From an uncultured Collinsella sp. (GTDB lineage Bacteria; Actinomycetota; Coriobacteriia; Coriobacteriales; Coriobacteriaceae), in assembly GCA_900544995.1 (NCBI GenBank), contig UQXC01000009.1, positions 1-49,067 on the forward strand: a stretch of DNA of 49,067 nucleotides, in the 5' to 3' direction. This document shows positions 8,703 through 15,837 of the stretch, in pieces. Under the pieces are notes generated by a model. The model saw nothing but the letters and a program-made list of their open reading frames with translations, made no database searches and was not told the origin of the DNA. The position numbers and the translations under genes are program-made. Within the stretch, counting starts at the first letter, position 1. Every line of letters starts with the position of its first letter.

Positions 8703-9430
8703 TGGCGCCCGTATGCGCCGTGGTCGTTGCCGGTGGCAGCGGCCAGCGCTTTGGTAACCCCGGTGGCAAGCAGCTCGTCAATGTAGCGGGCCGTCCGCTT
8801 ATGAGCTGGTCCATCCGCGCATTTGACCGTAGCGATAAGGTCGGCCACATCGTCGTGGTTTGCCCTGCCGAGCGTCGTGCCGAGATGCGCCGCCTGGCCA
8901 TCGACCCGTTTGACTATGACACGCCCATCAGCTTTGCCGATGCCGGCGCGACCCGCCAGGATTCCACCCGCGCCGGCGTGCACGCGGTGCCGGCGGGCTT
9001 TGAATACGTCGCCATTCACGACGGTGCTCGTCCGCTCATTACGACCGAGGCCATCGACCACGCTATCGACGTGCTCGTGAGCGACCGTGCCCTCGATGGT
9101 GTCGTGTGCGGCCAGCCTGCCATCGACACGCTCAAGATCGTCGATGGCGACAACATCGTCGAGACGCCGCCGCGTGAGCTGTACTGGGCCGCGCAGACGC
9201 CGCAGATCTTTAGTGTCGACGCCATGAAGCGCGCTCATGCCGCGGCGATTGCCGAAGGCTTTATCAGTACGGACGATTCGTCACTGGTCGAGCGCATGGG
9301 AGGACGCGTCCGCTGCGTTCAGAGCCCGCGCGATAACCTTAAGGTGACGGTGCCCGAGGACCTGCGTCCCGTAACCGCGATTCTGCTCGGTCGCATGGCC
9401 GAGGGAGAGGACCTTCCCCATGTTCAGTAA
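8702..9430 (+). CDS. ispD: 2-C-methyl-D-erythritol 4-phosphate cytidylyltransferase
   Basis: Third enzyme of the MEP isoprenoid pathway: CTP + MEP gives CDP-ME. The N-terminal nucleotide-binding loop is VVAGGSGQRFGNPGGKQ, followed by GATRQDSTRAG and the HDGARPL motif. 242 aa. ATG overlaps the disA stop (TAATG) and the 3' end overlaps ispF by 11 nt, so translation is coupled. A separate ispD beside ispF, not the fused IspDF, is the arrangement here. Confidence 0.93.
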   Translation: MAPVCAVVVAGGSGQRFGNPGGKQLVNVAGRPLMSWSIRAFDRSDKVGHIVVVCPAERRAEMRRLAIDPFDYDTPISFADAGATRQDSTRAGVHAVPAGFEYVAIHDGARPLITTEAIDHAIDVLVSDRALDGVVCGQPAIDTLKIVDGDNIVETPPRELYWAAQTPQIFSVDAMKRAHAAAIAEGFISTDDSSLVERMGGRVRCVQSPRDNLKVTVPEDLRPVTAILLGRMAEGEDLPHVQ

Positions 9431-9914
9431 CCTGCGCATTGGCCATGGCTACGACGTTCACCGTCTGGTGGAGGGGCGTCGATGTATCATCGGCGGGGTT
9501 GATATTCCCTACGAGCGCGGCCTGCTGGGCCACTCGGATGCCGATGTGCTCGCGCATGCGTTGGCCGACGCCATTCTGGGCGCCTGCCGCGGGGGAGACA
9601 TTGGCAAACTGTTCCCCGATACCGACCCTGCCTACGAGGGTGCCGACTCGATGGTGCTGCTTGCCCGCGTAATGGACTATGCGCGTGAGCTGGGCTTTGA
9701 GTTTATCGATGCCGACTGCACCATTGCCTGCCAGCAACCTAAGATCACTCCGCACCGCGATGCCATGCGCGCCAACCTCGCCCATGCTCTGGGCGTTGAC
9801 GTCGAAAACGTGGGCGTCGCCGCCACCACGACCGAAGAGCTCGGTTGGGAAGGTCAAGGCGAGGGAATTGGCGCCTGGGCCGTCTGCCTGCTACAGAAAA
9901 CTGTTAAGGAGTAA
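9420..9914 (+). CDS. ispF: 2-C-methyl-D-erythritol 2,4-cyclodiphosphate synthase
   Basis: Fifth MEP-pathway enzyme: cyclises CDP-ME 2-phosphate to MEcPP with loss of CMP. The metal-binding motif GYDVHRL (Asp, His) is at residues ~10-16, the HSDADVLAHALADAILG motif near 39, and GDIGKLFPDTDP near 59. 164 aa, trimeric family. Three nucleotides separate it from cysS. Confidence 0.95.
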   Translation: MFSNLRIGHGYDVHRLVEGRRCIIGGVDIPYERGLLGHSDADVLAHALADAILGACRGGDIGKLFPDTDPAYEGADSMVLLARVMDYARELGFEFIDADCTIACQQPKITPHRDAMRANLAHALGVDVENVGVAATTTEELGWEGQGEGIGAWAVCLLQKTVKE

Positions 9915-9917
9915 CGA

Positions 9918-11384
9918 ATGCGTATCTACAACAGCGCTACCCATAAAAAGGAAGAGTTCCAGCCCATCGAGTCCGGCAAGGTCCGCATGTACGTGTGCGG
10001 CCCCACGGTCTACGACAACATTCACATCGGCAACGCCCGCACGTTCATCAGCTTCGATGTGATTCGCCGCTGGCTCATCGCGAGCGGCTACGAGGTCACG
10101 TTCGCCCAGAACCTTACCGATGTCGACGACAAGATCATCAAGCGCGCCAACGAGCAGGGCCGTACGGCCGCCGAGGTCGCGACGGAGTTCTCGGATAAGT
10201 TCATTGGCGTCATGCGCGCTGCCAACGTGCTCGATCCCGATGTGCGCCCCCGCGCCACCAAGGAGATCGGCCCCATGATCGCCATGATCAAGACGCTCAT
10301 CGAGCAGGGCCATGCTTACGCCGCCGATAACGGCGATGTGTACTTTGCCGTGCGCAGCGATCCCAACTATGGCCAGGTCTCGGGCCGCAACATCGATGAC
10401 CTTATGGTTGGTGCACGTATCGAGGAGAACGAGGACAAGAACGACCCGCTCGATTTTGCCTTGTGGAAGGCCGCCAAGCCCGGCGAGCCCAGCTGGCCGA
10501 GTCCCTGGGGCGAGGGCCGTCCCGGTTGGCACACCGAGTGCGCCGCCATGGTGCATCGCTACCTGGGCACTCCGATCGACATCCACGGCGGCGGCTCCGA
10601 CCTTGCCTTCCCGCATCACGAGAACGAGTGCGCCCAGGCCACCTGCGCCTGGCACCAGGGTTTCTCCAACACTTGGATGCACACGGGCATGCTGCTGGTT
10701 GACGGCGAGAAGATGTCTAAGTCGCTCGGAAACTTCTTTACGCTGGCCGAGGTGCTCGAGCAGCACTCTGCCGCGGCCCTGCGTCTGCTGATGCTGCAGA
10801 CGAGCTATCGCTCGCCGCTCGACTTCTCCTGGGAGCGCCTGGAGGGTGCCGAGAACTCGCTCACGCGTATCGCCGGTACGGTCGAGAACCTGCGCTGGGC
10901 CGCGAACCATGCGACGGCCGACGCCGATGAGGCTGCCGTCGAGGCGTTTGCCGCCAAGTCCGCCGAGACCCGTGCCACCTTTAAGGAGTGCATGGACGAC
11001 GACTTTAACACCGCCGGTGCCATGGGTGCCGTCTTTGGCTTTGTAACCGAGTGCAACCAGTATCTGGAGCAGGCGGGCGACGCTGCCGGCAAGGCCGCCG
11101 CGCTTGCCGCCGCCGACACGCTGGTCGAGCTGCTCGATACGTTTGGCGTTGAGCTCCCCGAGCCCAAGGTCGAGCTGCCGCTGGGCCTGCTGGGCGTTGC
11201 CGCCGGCCTGGTTGCCTACACGGGTGACGACGTGGACGAGGCAGCTGCCAAGATTCTCGAGGCTCGTGCCGAGGCCCGTGCCGCCAAGAACTGGGATCTG
11301 GCAGACGCCATCCGCGATCAGCTCAAGGACTTGGGCCTGACGATCGAAGATACTGCCGCGGGTACTCGTATTAAGAGTCTCTAG
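9918..11384 (+). CDS. cysS: Cysteinyl-tRNA synthetase
   Basis: Class I synthetase that charges tRNA-Cys. HIGH motif appears as HIGN (near residue 36) and KMSKS at Lys265. The zinc ligands Cys (VCGPTVYDN), Cys (GWHTECAAM), and His/Glu (FPHHENECAQ) are all present. 488 aa with the normal DALR-type anticodon domain. The start follows GGAGT. The downstream 143-nt gap to rlmB holds a strongly folded element; in Firmicutes the mini-III RNase gene mrnC usually sits here, and none is present. Confidence 0.95.
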   Translation: MRIYNSATHKKEEFQPIESGKVRMYVCGPTVYDNIHIGNARTFISFDVIRRWLIASGYEVTFAQNLTDVDDKIIKRANEQGRTAAEVATEFSDKFIGVMRAANVLDPDVRPRATKEIGPMIAMIKTLIEQGHAYAADNGDVYFAVRSDPNYGQVSGRNIDDLMVGARIEENEDKNDPLDFALWKAAKPGEPSWPSPWGEGRPGWHTECAAMVHRYLGTPIDIHGGGSDLAFPHHENECAQATCAWHQGFSNTWMHTGMLLVDGEKMSKSLGNFFTLAEVLEQHSAAALRLLMLQTSYRSPLDFSWERLEGAENSLTRIAGTVENLRWAANHATADADEAAVEAFAAKSAETRATFKECMDDDFNTAGAMGAVFGFVTECNQYLEQAGDAAGKAAALAAADTLVELLDTFGVELPEPKVELPLGLLGVAAGLVAYTGDDVDEAAAKILEARAEARAAKNWDLADAIRDQLKDLGLTIEDTAAGTRIKSL

Positions 11385-11390
11385 TATTTG

Positions 11391-11493
11391 TCGACCGTTC
11401 GAGGTGCGGCAGATTGCCTTGAAAGAGGAGGGCATAGACCTGGTGGTCATGCCCGACGATTGAAAGGCAAGGTGCCGTGGCTCGGACGGTCGA
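11391..11493 (+). ncRNA. Putative structured RNA element between cysS and rlmB
   Basis: The region folds end to end. Helix 1: TCGACCGTTCGAG (11391-11403) with CTCGGACGGTCGA (11481-11493), one mismatch. Helix 2: CGGCA/TGCCG (11407-11411, 11473-11477). Helix 3: TTGCCTT/AAGGCAA (11414-11420, 11464-11470). A 9x9-nt internal loop follows, then hairpin GGGCAT-a-GACC / GGTC-ATGCCC (11430-11454) with TGGT loop. No poly-T follows, so it is not a plain terminator. I do not recognise it as a known RNA family. An element inside the operon mRNA, a processed sRNA or a small palindromic repeat are all possible. Confidence 0.5.
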
Positions 11494-11527
11494 TTCTTGT
11501 TCGTTATCTATTTAAGGAGGTCGCTTT

Positions 11528-12442
11528 ATGGCCGACAATCGCAAGCGTGCGCCTCGTGGTGGCAAGCAGGTCGCTTCTGGCTCGCGTCCGATTCGCCGCA
11601 ACGACCGCGTTGCCGCTCCCAAGGGCCAGCGCGATCGTACCCAGGCCGCACGTCCGCAGCGCGATCGCAACCGCGACGCTGTCCAGGCTCCCAAAGGCGA
11701 GTTTATCGAAGGTCGTCGTGCTGCCGCCGAGGCGCTACGCACTGGTTTTCCCATCAAGTGCGCGCTCATTGCCGAGGGCGGGGAGCGCGATGCCGCCTTG
11801 TCGCGCCTGGTCGACGACCTCAACGCCGCGGGTGTCCGCATTAAGTATGTGCCGCGCGCGCAGCTCGATGCGCTGTCGAGCCATGGCGCCCACCAGGGCA
11901 TTGCGCTCGAGGTTGGCAACTTCCCCTATGCCGATGTCGCCGATATTCTCGACCGCGCAGGCGAGGGCCCGGCACTTGTCGTGGTGCTCGACCATGTGAC
12001 TGACGACGGCAACTTTGGTGCCATCGTGCGCTCCGCCGAGGTTGTGGGCGCGGCGGGCGTCGTCATTGCCAACAAGCGCGCCGCCGGTGTGACCGTCGGC
12101 AGCTACAAGACTTCTGCCGGCGCCGTCATGCATCTGCCCATCGCACAGGTTCCCAACATTGCCCGTGCGCTCGACGATCTTAAGGCCGCTGGCTTTTGGG
12201 TGGGCGGTGCCTCCGAGCATGCCGAAGGCAGTTGCTGGGATGCTCCCTTCGAGGGCCGCGTGGCGCTCGTCATGGGCTCCGAAGGCGACGGCATCTCGCG
12301 CCTGGTGCTCGAGAAATGCGACTTTTTGACCAAGCTTCCCCAACGCGGCATGACCGAGAGCCTCAATGTTGCCCAGGCGACTACGGCCCTCTGCTTTGAG
12401 TGGCTGCGCCGCAACGCCGGCGAGCTCATGGGGGAGGAGTAG
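11528..12442 (+). CDS. rlmB: TrmH/SpoU-family rRNA 2'-O-methyltransferase (RlmB-like)
   Basis: Probably methylates the 2'-OH of a guanosine in 23S rRNA. The SpoU fold has its three motifs: DHVTDDGNFGAIVRSAEVVGA (motif 1, Asn and Arg), VMGSEGDGIS (motif 2) and MTESLNVAQATTALCFEW (motif 3, the knot). A substrate-binding N-domain precedes it (EGRRAAAEALRTG near residue 60). The first ~55 residues are a basic Arg/Lys/Gln-rich extension likely to touch RNA. ATG has a perfect AAGGAGG. Neighbours cysS and rae1 match the Firmicutes order cysS-mrnC-rlmB-rae1. Confidence 0.88.
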   Translation: MADNRKRAPRGGKQVASGSRPIRRNDRVAAPKGQRDRTQAARPQRDRNRDAVQAPKGEFIEGRRAAAEALRTGFPIKCALIAEGGERDAALSRLVDDLNAAGVRIKYVPRAQLDALSSHGAHQGIALEVGNFPYADVADILDRAGEGPALVVVLDHVTDDGNFGAIVRSAEVVGAAGVVIANKRAAGVTVGSYKTSAGAVMHLPIAQVPNIARALDDLKAAGFWVGGASEHAEGSCWDAPFEGRVALVMGSEGDGISRLVLEKCDFLTKLPQRGMTESLNVAQATTALCFEWLRRNAGELMGEE

Positions 12443-12445
12443 CGC

Positions 12446-13123
12446 ATGTCCAAAAAGAACCGTGCCAAGTCCAAGGCCAAGCGCTTTGGCGAGGGCTCGG
12501 CCAAGCCGATCGTTTCGGCCGCGACCTACGGCGTGGGCGGCAATGCGTTTGCGCAGGCTATCGCCGACCCAGTCTCGACGGTGCACTCAAATAAGCCCGA
12601 GCTGCTGGTGGTCGACGGCTACAACGTGATCCACTGCACGCCGCGCTACGAAAAGCTCGTGTACGACCATTCCGACGATCCGTATTCCAGCGACGTTCAC
12701 GATATGGCGCGCACTGCCCTCATCAACGACGTGGCGGCGTTTGCCCAGGGCCGCTACGAGGCCGTAATCGTGTTTGACGGCGCGGGCAATATCTCCAGCG
12801 AGCGCCCCAATCTGCCGGCCCGTGGCGTGCGCATCGAGTTTTCGCCGACGGGCGTCTCTGCCGATACCGTGGTGCAGAAGCTCTGCATCGAGGCACGCGA
12901 GGAAGGCCGCGCGTGCTCCGTGGTATCGAGCGACGGCACGATCCAGGCCGTCGTCATGGGGAAGGGCGTTACGCGCATCTCGAGCCGTATGCTGGTGGAC
13001 GAGATCAAACAGATCGATAACGACGTTCACGAGGCAGAGGAAGCTCCGCAGATCAAGATGACTCTGGGCAGCCGCCTGAGCCCCGATGCCCTTGCCAAGC
13101 TCAAGGCCCTGCGTGGCCGGTAG
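12446..13123 (+). CDS. rae1: NYN/PIN-like ribonuclease, Rae1/YacP family
   Basis: Predicted ribosome-associated endoribonuclease; B. subtilis Rae1 cleaves mRNA in the ribosomal A site. The NYN core begins near residue 52 with LLVVDGYNVI and continues with AVIVFDGAGN and SSDGTIQAVVMGKGVTRIS, which carry the conserved Asp residues. About 50 basic residues precede the core (MSKKNRAKSKAKRFGEG), absent from the shorter B. subtilis protein. It follows rlmB by 3 nt and is the last gene of the disA operon. Confidence 0.82.
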   Translation: MSKKNRAKSKAKRFGEGSAKPIVSAATYGVGGNAFAQAIADPVSTVHSNKPELLVVDGYNVIHCTPRYEKLVYDHSDDPYSSDVHDMARTALINDVAAFAQGRYEAVIVFDGAGNISSERPNLPARGVRIEFSPTGVSADTVVQKLCIEAREEGRACSVVSSDGTIQAVVMGKGVTRISSRMLVDEIKQIDNDVHEAEEAPQIKMTLGSRLSPDALAKLKALRGR

Positions 13124-13124
13124 G

Positions 13125-13158
13125 GGAGTTGGCGGGGCAATTCTGCCTCGCTAACTCC
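13125..13158. terminator. Shared terminator between convergent genes
   Basis: GGAGTTgGCGgGGCA pairs with TGCCtCGCtAACTCC around attc. It starts just after the rae1 stop and runs into the last codons of the reverse HTH-HipA gene, so it can serve both. Confidence 0.6.
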
Positions 13159-14491
13159 ATTCAGCGATGTCGATCATTCTTTCGAGGCGCCACGTTAGCG
13201 CCTCTTTTAGATAAGGCAGTCTCGCTGTTAGGGCATCGTTTTTAGACAGAATCTCGATTGCCTCGTCGACAAAACCTTCGAGTTTGTCCCCGTCAAACCA
13301 GTTCATATCCTCAACAAGCAACATTTGTTTCGCGGGACTTGAATGGAACTGCGCGCTGGCAAAACTGTGCTCTCCTGCCCTAAGCTCCTCTAGAGATATG
13401 TTGCACCAGAGCGATGAGCCCGAATCGAAGATGGGGGCTGGTCTGCAGGTTAGCGTGTTGACGTTTCGCACAAGGCCAAAGTTACGCCAATGACGGTCAT
13501 AGTTGGCGATGATGTCGTCACATACGATCATGCGGTCAAGGGCATCCTTAACGCCTGTCACCCCGAGCTCCTCGCAGTTTGCTACGTATCGCTCGTAGTC
13601 GGTTAGCCGTTCATCTGCGTTTGCGTACTGGTTTACATAGAACGCAGGGACATACTCTTCTTCATCAGTTAAGAAGACATCGCATATGCTCAGGGCGGAA
13701 GTGCCCGTGCCCTCGAGTGAGTAAGGCACATAATCGCAGGCGTTTAGGATGCGACGATGGAGCGCGGTCGCCACCAGCTCGTTATAAGGTTCCTGGTTCA
13801 GCTGTGCTCCTGCCTTATGCAGAATTCGACGCCCGTCCTCGCATGTCCAGTACTTTTGAAGATTGCCGTCCGAAGTGTTGTCGGGCTTTGCGGCGGCTGC
13901 CTTACCCTCCGGGGCGAAGGGTGCAATGGTTAGCGAAACGTCATCAAAGGCGTTATTGAAGAAGTTAATATCTTCCCACGCAAGACCGGAACCTTGGGGT
14001 CTAATCCAATACTGGTCGGATAGGGAGAGGCCGAGATTTCGCTGGACGAGTTCATCGGGAACATCGACTTCGGCTTCTGCAAGCAGGGAGGCTAGCCCAA
14101 TGCGTGCGAGCGGGATACCGCGGCCGCGCCACCAGATGCGGAAGGAGTCGAGCGATATGGGGCTATTAGGGCCAAATACTCCAATAGGGGCGTGGGCGTA
14201 ATCGATGTCGGCACCGATGTGGGTAAAGTCTTTTCGCGATGTGCTGTAGACCAGCTGAGCGACTTCGTACGTGCGGTTCATGAGGGTGAACGCGATCTCG
14301 CTCTTACCGTGGCCGCGACGGGGACGTCCCCCCGTTTTGGTCACGGAGCGGAGTCGCGTGTCGACGCTGTCTTTGTCGATGAGCCATACACCAGAAGCCT
14401 TGCGGGCCTCAAGTGCTCCGTTTTTTATGAGCTCCTGCACCCTGCGCGGAGTGATGCCGAGCAGCTCGGCGGCTTCCTTGGTAGTCAACAT
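13151..14491 (-). CDS. Single-chain HTH-HipA-like kinase
   Basis: Residues 1-50 are an excisionase/MerR-type winged HTH (MLTTKEAAELLGITPRRVQELIKNG). The C-terminal half resembles HipA-type kinases: a catalytic loop IIANYDRHWRNFGLV, with Asp, His and Asn as in the HipA NxDxHxKN loop, and IFDSGSSLW, like the metal-binding Asp segment. The middle (~60-230) is not recognised. 446 aa. There is no separate antitoxin gene; the HTH may do the autoregulation itself. Operator-like repeats lie directly upstream. It may be a self-contained toxin-antitoxin protein or a kinase-regulator; which one cannot be told here. Confidence 0.72.
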   Translation of the reverse strand: MLTTKEAAELLGITPRRVQELIKNGALEARKASGVWLIDKDSVDTRLRSVTKTGGRPRRGHGKSEIAFTLMNRTYEVAQLVYSTSRKDFTHIGADIDYAHAPIGVFGPNSPISLDSFRIWWRGRGIPLARIGLASLLAEAEVDVPDELVQRNLGLSLSDQYWIRPQGSGLAWEDINFFNNAFDDVSLTIAPFAPEGKAAAAKPDNTSDGNLQKYWTCEDGRRILHKAGAQLNQEPYNELVATALHRRILNACDYVPYSLEGTGTSALSICDVFLTDEEEYVPAFYVNQYANADERLTDYERYVANCEELGVTGVKDALDRMIVCDDIIANYDRHWRNFGLVRNVNTLTCRPAPIFDSGSSLWCNISLEELRAGEHSFASAQFHSSPAKQMLLVEDMNWFDGDKLEGFVDEAIEILSKNDALTARLPYLKEALTWRLERMIDIAEWS

Positions 14492-14494
14492 CGC

Positions 14495-14568
14495 GAAACC
14501 CTTCGCCAGAACGAATAGTTTTATATAGCCAATTGTAATTAAAACTATTCGTTTCGGCGAATGGTTTT
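14495..14568. promoter_or_regulatory. Operator cluster upstream of the HTH-HipA gene
   Basis: ACGAATAGTTTT (14511-14522) is mirrored exactly at 14541-14552. Imperfect further half-sites flank it on both sides: AAACCCTTCG at 14495-14504 and CGAATGGTTTT at 14558-14568. Four alternating copies of CGAATAGTTTT span the A+T-rich promoter region between the start codon and tRNA-Thr. Confidence 0.7.
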
Positions 14569-14714
14569 AAGATTGAGGGAAAACCGGCAGAAATGAACGG
14601 GCCTGGTACCTGTTGTTGCTGGATTTTGCATATTTGTATAACGCCGTGCGGCCTGTTGCGCCTCGTCCGCAATTCCTTTATTCTTAATTGGCTTCGCGCG
14701 AAAGCGCCAAGTGT

Positions 14715-14789
14715 GCCAGTGTGGCGCAACGGTAGCGCAACTGATTTGTAATCAGTGGGTTGCAGGTTCGATTCCTGTCACTGGCTCCA
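14715..14789 (+). tRNA. tRNA-Thr (anticodon TGT)
   Basis: Acceptor GCCAGTG/CACTGGC, anticodon stem ACTGA/TCAGT with loop TTTGTAA, T-arm with GGTTCGATTCC, and encoded CCA. Single gene with its own terminator; not part of the tRNA-Tyr operon. Confidence 0.95.
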
Positions 14790-14798
14790 TGAGAGTTT

Positions 14799-14838
14799 CG
14801 GGCTCTGTTCCCTTGTGGGACAGGGCCCGTTTCTTTTT
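14799..14838 (+). terminator. Terminator of tRNA-Thr
   Basis: CGGGCtCTGTtCCC pairs with GGGaCAGgGCCCG around ttgt and is followed by tttcttttt. Confidence 0.9.
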
Positions 14839-14880
14839 AGGTGATGTGTCATCGGGTTGGGCCCATCCCGTTTTCGGTTT

Positions 14881-15016
14881 GTCTCAATCTGTAACACGAA
14901 AAAGCTGAAAACCGTTCTAGCTGTTACAGAATGAGACGTAAGCTGGAATCCCTGCGTAATATCTCGATCTGTAACAGATAGGGGAGGAATAATCCTCTTA
15001 CTGTTACAGATCGAGA
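14881..15016. repeat. Two tandem dyads of a GTCTC/TGTAACA palindrome
   Basis: First dyad: GTCTCAATCTGTAACA (14881-14896) against 14922-14937, 15/16 pairs. Second dyad: TCTCGATCTGTAACAG (14962-14977) against 15001-15016, 16/16 pairs, with an inner hairpin GAGGA/TCCTC. The two share the arm sequence but not the loop. They occupy the first part of the 704-bp gap between tRNA-Thr and tRNA-Tyr. Confidence 0.85.
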
Positions 15017-15047
15017 CGGAAGCCGGGGTGGGGCTAATCGTCCTCAT

Positions 15048-15191
15048 CGAGTGTGGATTATCGGACGAACGAGCGTGGAAAATCTCCCGCCTAGTGAATG
15101 AGCGTGGATAATCTGCCACTTTGGCCTTGGGGGTACGCCAAAAGTGGGAGATTATCCACGCTCGATTTCAAACGGGAGAAATCCACGCTCG
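15048..15191. repeat. Five copies of an 18-bp GAGCGTGGATAATCTCCC motif
   Basis: Forward copies at 15048-15064, 15070-15088 and 15099-15117; inverted copies at 15146-15164 and 15174-15191. Copies three and four form a 26-bp-arm hairpin (15100-15125 with 15137-15163) around an 11-nt loop. No coding sequence fits this region. Confidence 0.85.
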
Positions 15192-15401
15192 ATTCTGTCG
15201 GGCCGGATCACGACCTATATATAGGTGCAAATGAGCCGTTATCGAAGTTCGATGCTGTAGGCGTACTCCATCGTGACAAAGTGTTCCCTCGGAAAATGTC
15301 ACCAGCGCAGCCAAATCCACCGTTCTTCATATCTAAATTCAGCAAAACCGCAGGTCACGGGCATATAGATACGCCCGGAGCCGTGTATCTAGAGGTTTTC
15401 G
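15192..15401. other. Intergenic stretch without recognised gene
   Basis: About 210 bp between the repeat cluster and the tRNA-Tyr promoter. The only pattern seen is a 14-bp palindrome ACCTATATATAGGT at 15212-15225. An open frame across it (15098-15487) starts in the repeats and ends past the promoter and is not credible. Confidence 0.6.
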
Positions 15402-15431
15402 TTGACAGCCCCCAAGGTTGCATCGTATTAT
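15402..15431 (+). promoter_or_regulatory. Promoter of the tRNA-Tyr/Thr/Met (tuf) operon
   Basis: TTGACA (15402-15407), 18-nt spacer, TATTAT (15426-15431), about 60 nt upstream of tRNA-Tyr. The -35 box sits in an 18-nt sequence GAGGTTTTCGTTGACAGC that recurs exactly at the rpmG promoter. Confidence 0.8.
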
Positions 15432-15493
15432 CTTTTTCGTTCGCGGGGGCGGCGGTCCAAAAGACCAAAGGACCTGCGGATACTTGAACGATT

Positions 15494-15575
15494 GGGAGTT
15501 TGCCCGAGTGGTTAATGGGGACGGGCTGTAAACCCGTTGGCTCTGCCTACATAGGTTCGAATCCTATAGCTCCCA
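15494..15575 (+). tRNA. tRNA-Tyr (anticodon GTA)
   Basis: Class II tRNA with a long variable arm. Acceptor GGGAGTT/AGCTCCC, anticodon stem ACGGG/CCCGT with loop CTGTAAA. CCA is not encoded. Confidence 0.95.
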
Positions 15576-15585
15576 CCCGTCAAGT

Positions 15586-15661
15586 GCCTGTATAGCTCAG
15601 TCGGTAGAGCACTTCGTTGGTAACGAAGAGGTCACCAGTTCAAGTCTGGTTGCAGGCTCCA
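15586..15661 (+). tRNA. tRNA-Thr (anticodon GGT)
   Basis: Acceptor GCCTGTA/TGCAGGC, anticodon stem CTTCG/CGAAG with loop TTGGTAA, encoded CCA. Ten nucleotides after tRNA-Tyr. Confidence 0.95.
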
Positions 15662-15664
15662 TCC

Positions 15665-15741
15665 GGCGGTGTAGCTCAGTTGGTTAGAGCACACGGTTCA
15701 TACCCGTGGCGTCACTGGTTCGAATCCAGTCACCGCTACCA
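15665..15741 (+). tRNA. tRNA-Met (anticodon CAT)
   Basis: Acceptor GGCGGTG/CACCGCT with a G-U first pair, anticodon stem CACGG/CCGTG with loop TTCATAC, encoded CCA. Most likely elongator Met; a lysidine-modified tRNA-Ile2 also has a CAT anticodon and is not excluded. Confidence 0.88.
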
Positions 15742-15752
15742 TAGGTAACACG

Positions 15753-15783
15753 GTGGCTTCTCAATAGTATGTTGAGAGGCCAC
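15753..15783 (+). promoter_or_regulatory. Hairpin in the tuf leader
   Basis: GTGGCtTCTCAA pairs with TTGAGAgGCCAC around a 7-nt loop, between tRNA-Met and tuf. No T-run follows, so it may be a processing signal, not a terminator. A smaller GTCCC/GGGAC hairpin follows near 15802. Confidence 0.5.
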
Positions 15784-15837
15784 TATGGTATAAAGGCAAA
15801 GTCCCGTCCGGGGACGACCTGTTAAGAGGAGGGCTTT

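Noticed and set aside
11398..11463. Short frame reading FEVRQIALKEEGIDLVVMPDD in the cysS-rlmB gap
   Set aside because: It looks protein-like, but no start or SD exists and the same bases are engaged in the long-range stem pairing; a cysS frameshift remnant is not supported because CysS is full length.
11388..11999. Forward frame overlapping the structured element and the start of rlmB
   Set aside because: It lies out of frame over rlmB, which has a strong ribosome-binding site and all SpoU motifs. Its initial part covers the folded RNA.
4922..14491. A single defence island spanning the three toxin-antitoxin-like loci
   Set aside because: They are separated by housekeeping genes (pepD, the disA operon) and there is no integrase, restriction or phage-related gene; clustering alone is weak evidence.
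15098..15487. Open frame of 129 codons between tRNA-Thr and tRNA-Tyr
   Set aside because: It starts inside the repeat motif, runs over the tRNA promoter and has no ribosome-binding site or family match.
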